From positions 124,001-188,000 of the forward strand of contig NZ_MOBP01000004.1 in assembly GCF_003732665.1 (NCBI RefSeq): a stretch of DNA of 64,000 nucleotides. Direction: 5' to 3'. The DNA is from Pseudomonas frederiksbergensis (GTDB lineage: Bacteria; Pseudomonadota; Gammaproteobacteria; Pseudomonadales; Pseudomonadaceae). The position numbers and the translations under genes are program-made. Shown here piece after piece: positions 63,596 through 64,000 of this stretch; the stretch's first letter is position 1, and every line of letters begins with the position of its first letter. Under the pieces are notes generated by a model. The model ran no database searches, had not been told where the DNA came from, and worked only from the letters and a program-made list of their open reading frames with translations.

Positions 63596-64000
63596 ATGCT
63601 CAATACGCTGCGCAAGATCGTCCAGGAAGTTAACTCCGCCAAGGATCTCAAGGCGGCGTTGGGGATTATTGTGTTGCGCGTCAAAGAGGCCATGGGCAGC
63701 CAGGTCTGCTCGGTCTACCTGCTTGACCCGGAAACCAACCGCTTCGTGCTGATGGCCACCGAGGGCTTGAACAAGCGCTCGATCGGCAAAGTCAGCATGG
63801 CGCCCAACGAAGGTCTGGTTGGCCTGGTCGGCACGCGTGAAGAACCCCTGAACCTCGAAAACGCCGCGGATCACCCGCGCTACCGCTACTTCGCCGAGAC
63901 CGGTGAAGAGCGCTACGCCTCGTTCCTCGGGGCGCCGATCATTCACCACCGTCGCGTCGTCGGCGTGTTGGTCATTCAGCAAAAAGAACGCCGCCAGTTC
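63596..64000 (+). CDS. ptsP: phosphoenolpyruvate-protein phosphotransferase PtsP (EI-Ntr), N-terminal part
   Basis: The frame runs off the window end; 135 residues are visible. They form a GAF domain (MLNTLRKIVQEVNSAKDLKA, VCSVYLLDPETNRFVLMATE, GLVGLVGTREEPLNLENAAD, GAPIIHHRRVVGVLVIQQKE), the sensory N-terminus of EI-Ntr. The full enzyme starts the nitrogen phosphotransfer chain. Its place right after rppH supports the call over other GAF proteins. Confidence 0.92.
   Translation, partial: MLNTLRKIVQEVNSAKDLKAALGIIVLRVKEAMGSQVCSVYLLDPETNRFVLMATEGLNKRSIGKVSMAPNEGLVGLVGTREEPLNLENAADHPRYRYFAETGEERYASFLGAPIIHHRRVVGVLVIQQKERRQF

Overview
The window is a chromosomal segment of a Pseudomonas, most likely of the P. 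fluorescens group. It has high G+C and dense, mostly housekeeping gene content. The gene order resembles blocks of the P. aeruginosa chromosome (gcvTHP/argE-argA, ssu, spu, serA-rpiA-ilvA-rppH-ptsP, compared from memory). More than twenty REP/REPIN-type inverted repeats lie between genes. No rRNA, tRNA, CRISPR array, prophage or complete insertion sequence was seen. About 59 protein genes or gene remnants are supported.

Layout. 1-3.5 kb: the end of a UbiH-type hydroxylase gene, then a periplasmic iron-binding protein and a two-domain permease of an Fbp-like ABC importer that has no ATPase gene beside it. 3.5-9.5 kb: glycine cleavage genes gcvT, gcvH and gcvP, with an opposite-strand DegT-type aminotransferase between gcvH and gcvP and a strongly folded leader ahead of gcvT. 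9.6-17.7 kb: a small outer-membrane barrel, a DUF2388 protein, an NfeD/SPFH pair, a zeta-like toxin-antitoxin locus whose toxin carries two frameshifts, an orphan GspE/PilB-like ATPase with an ACT-like small protein, an Lrp/AsnC regulator and a CYTH triphosphatase. 17.9-20.6 kb: argE and argA (arginine biosynthesis). 20.6-24.6 kb: an eroded gap, then two tandem OprD-family porins with matching leaders.

24.8-30.5 kb is a sulfonate-sulfur scavenging region: the 1-Cys peroxiredoxin LsfA, then ssuEADCBF. 30.7-42.1 kb is the polyamine uptake and catabolism region: a TetR regulator and spuI on the minus strand, diverging from a degraded spuA followed by spuB, spuC, spuD, spuE, spuF, spuG and spuH. 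Putrescine and spermidine would be bound by SpuD/SpuE, imported by SpuFGH, and then either gamma-glutamylated (SpuI/SpuB) or transaminated (SpuC). The amidohydrolase step normally supplied by SpuA appears lost at this locus.

42.2-52.7 kb holds single genes in alternating orientation: an HD-domain protein, a GlxA-type regulator, an AhpD-like protein, an AraC regulator, a large Ntn-hydrolase acylase (HacB/penicillin acylase family), a thioredoxin-fold protein, an alpha/beta hydrolase, DUF2059, a 2OG-Fe(II) oxygenase, DUF523, and a solute-binding protein missing part of its second lobe. 52.8-64 kb: a DUF4399 protein; serA, divergent from a D-2-hydroxyglutarate dehydrogenase and an FAH-family hydrolase; tandem SdiA-regulated-family proteins; rpiA; ilvA; a DUF2269 protein; a HAD phosphatase; rppH; and the start of ptsP, cut by the window edge.

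The observations most worth following are the frameshifted zeta-like toxin (both lesions are one-base losses at A runs), the spuA remnant, the three-way-junction leader of gcvT, the in-frame internal deletion in the solute-binding protein at 52.1 kb, and the placement of inverted-repeat elements at 12 of 13 convergent gene junctions, the toxin junction being the exception.
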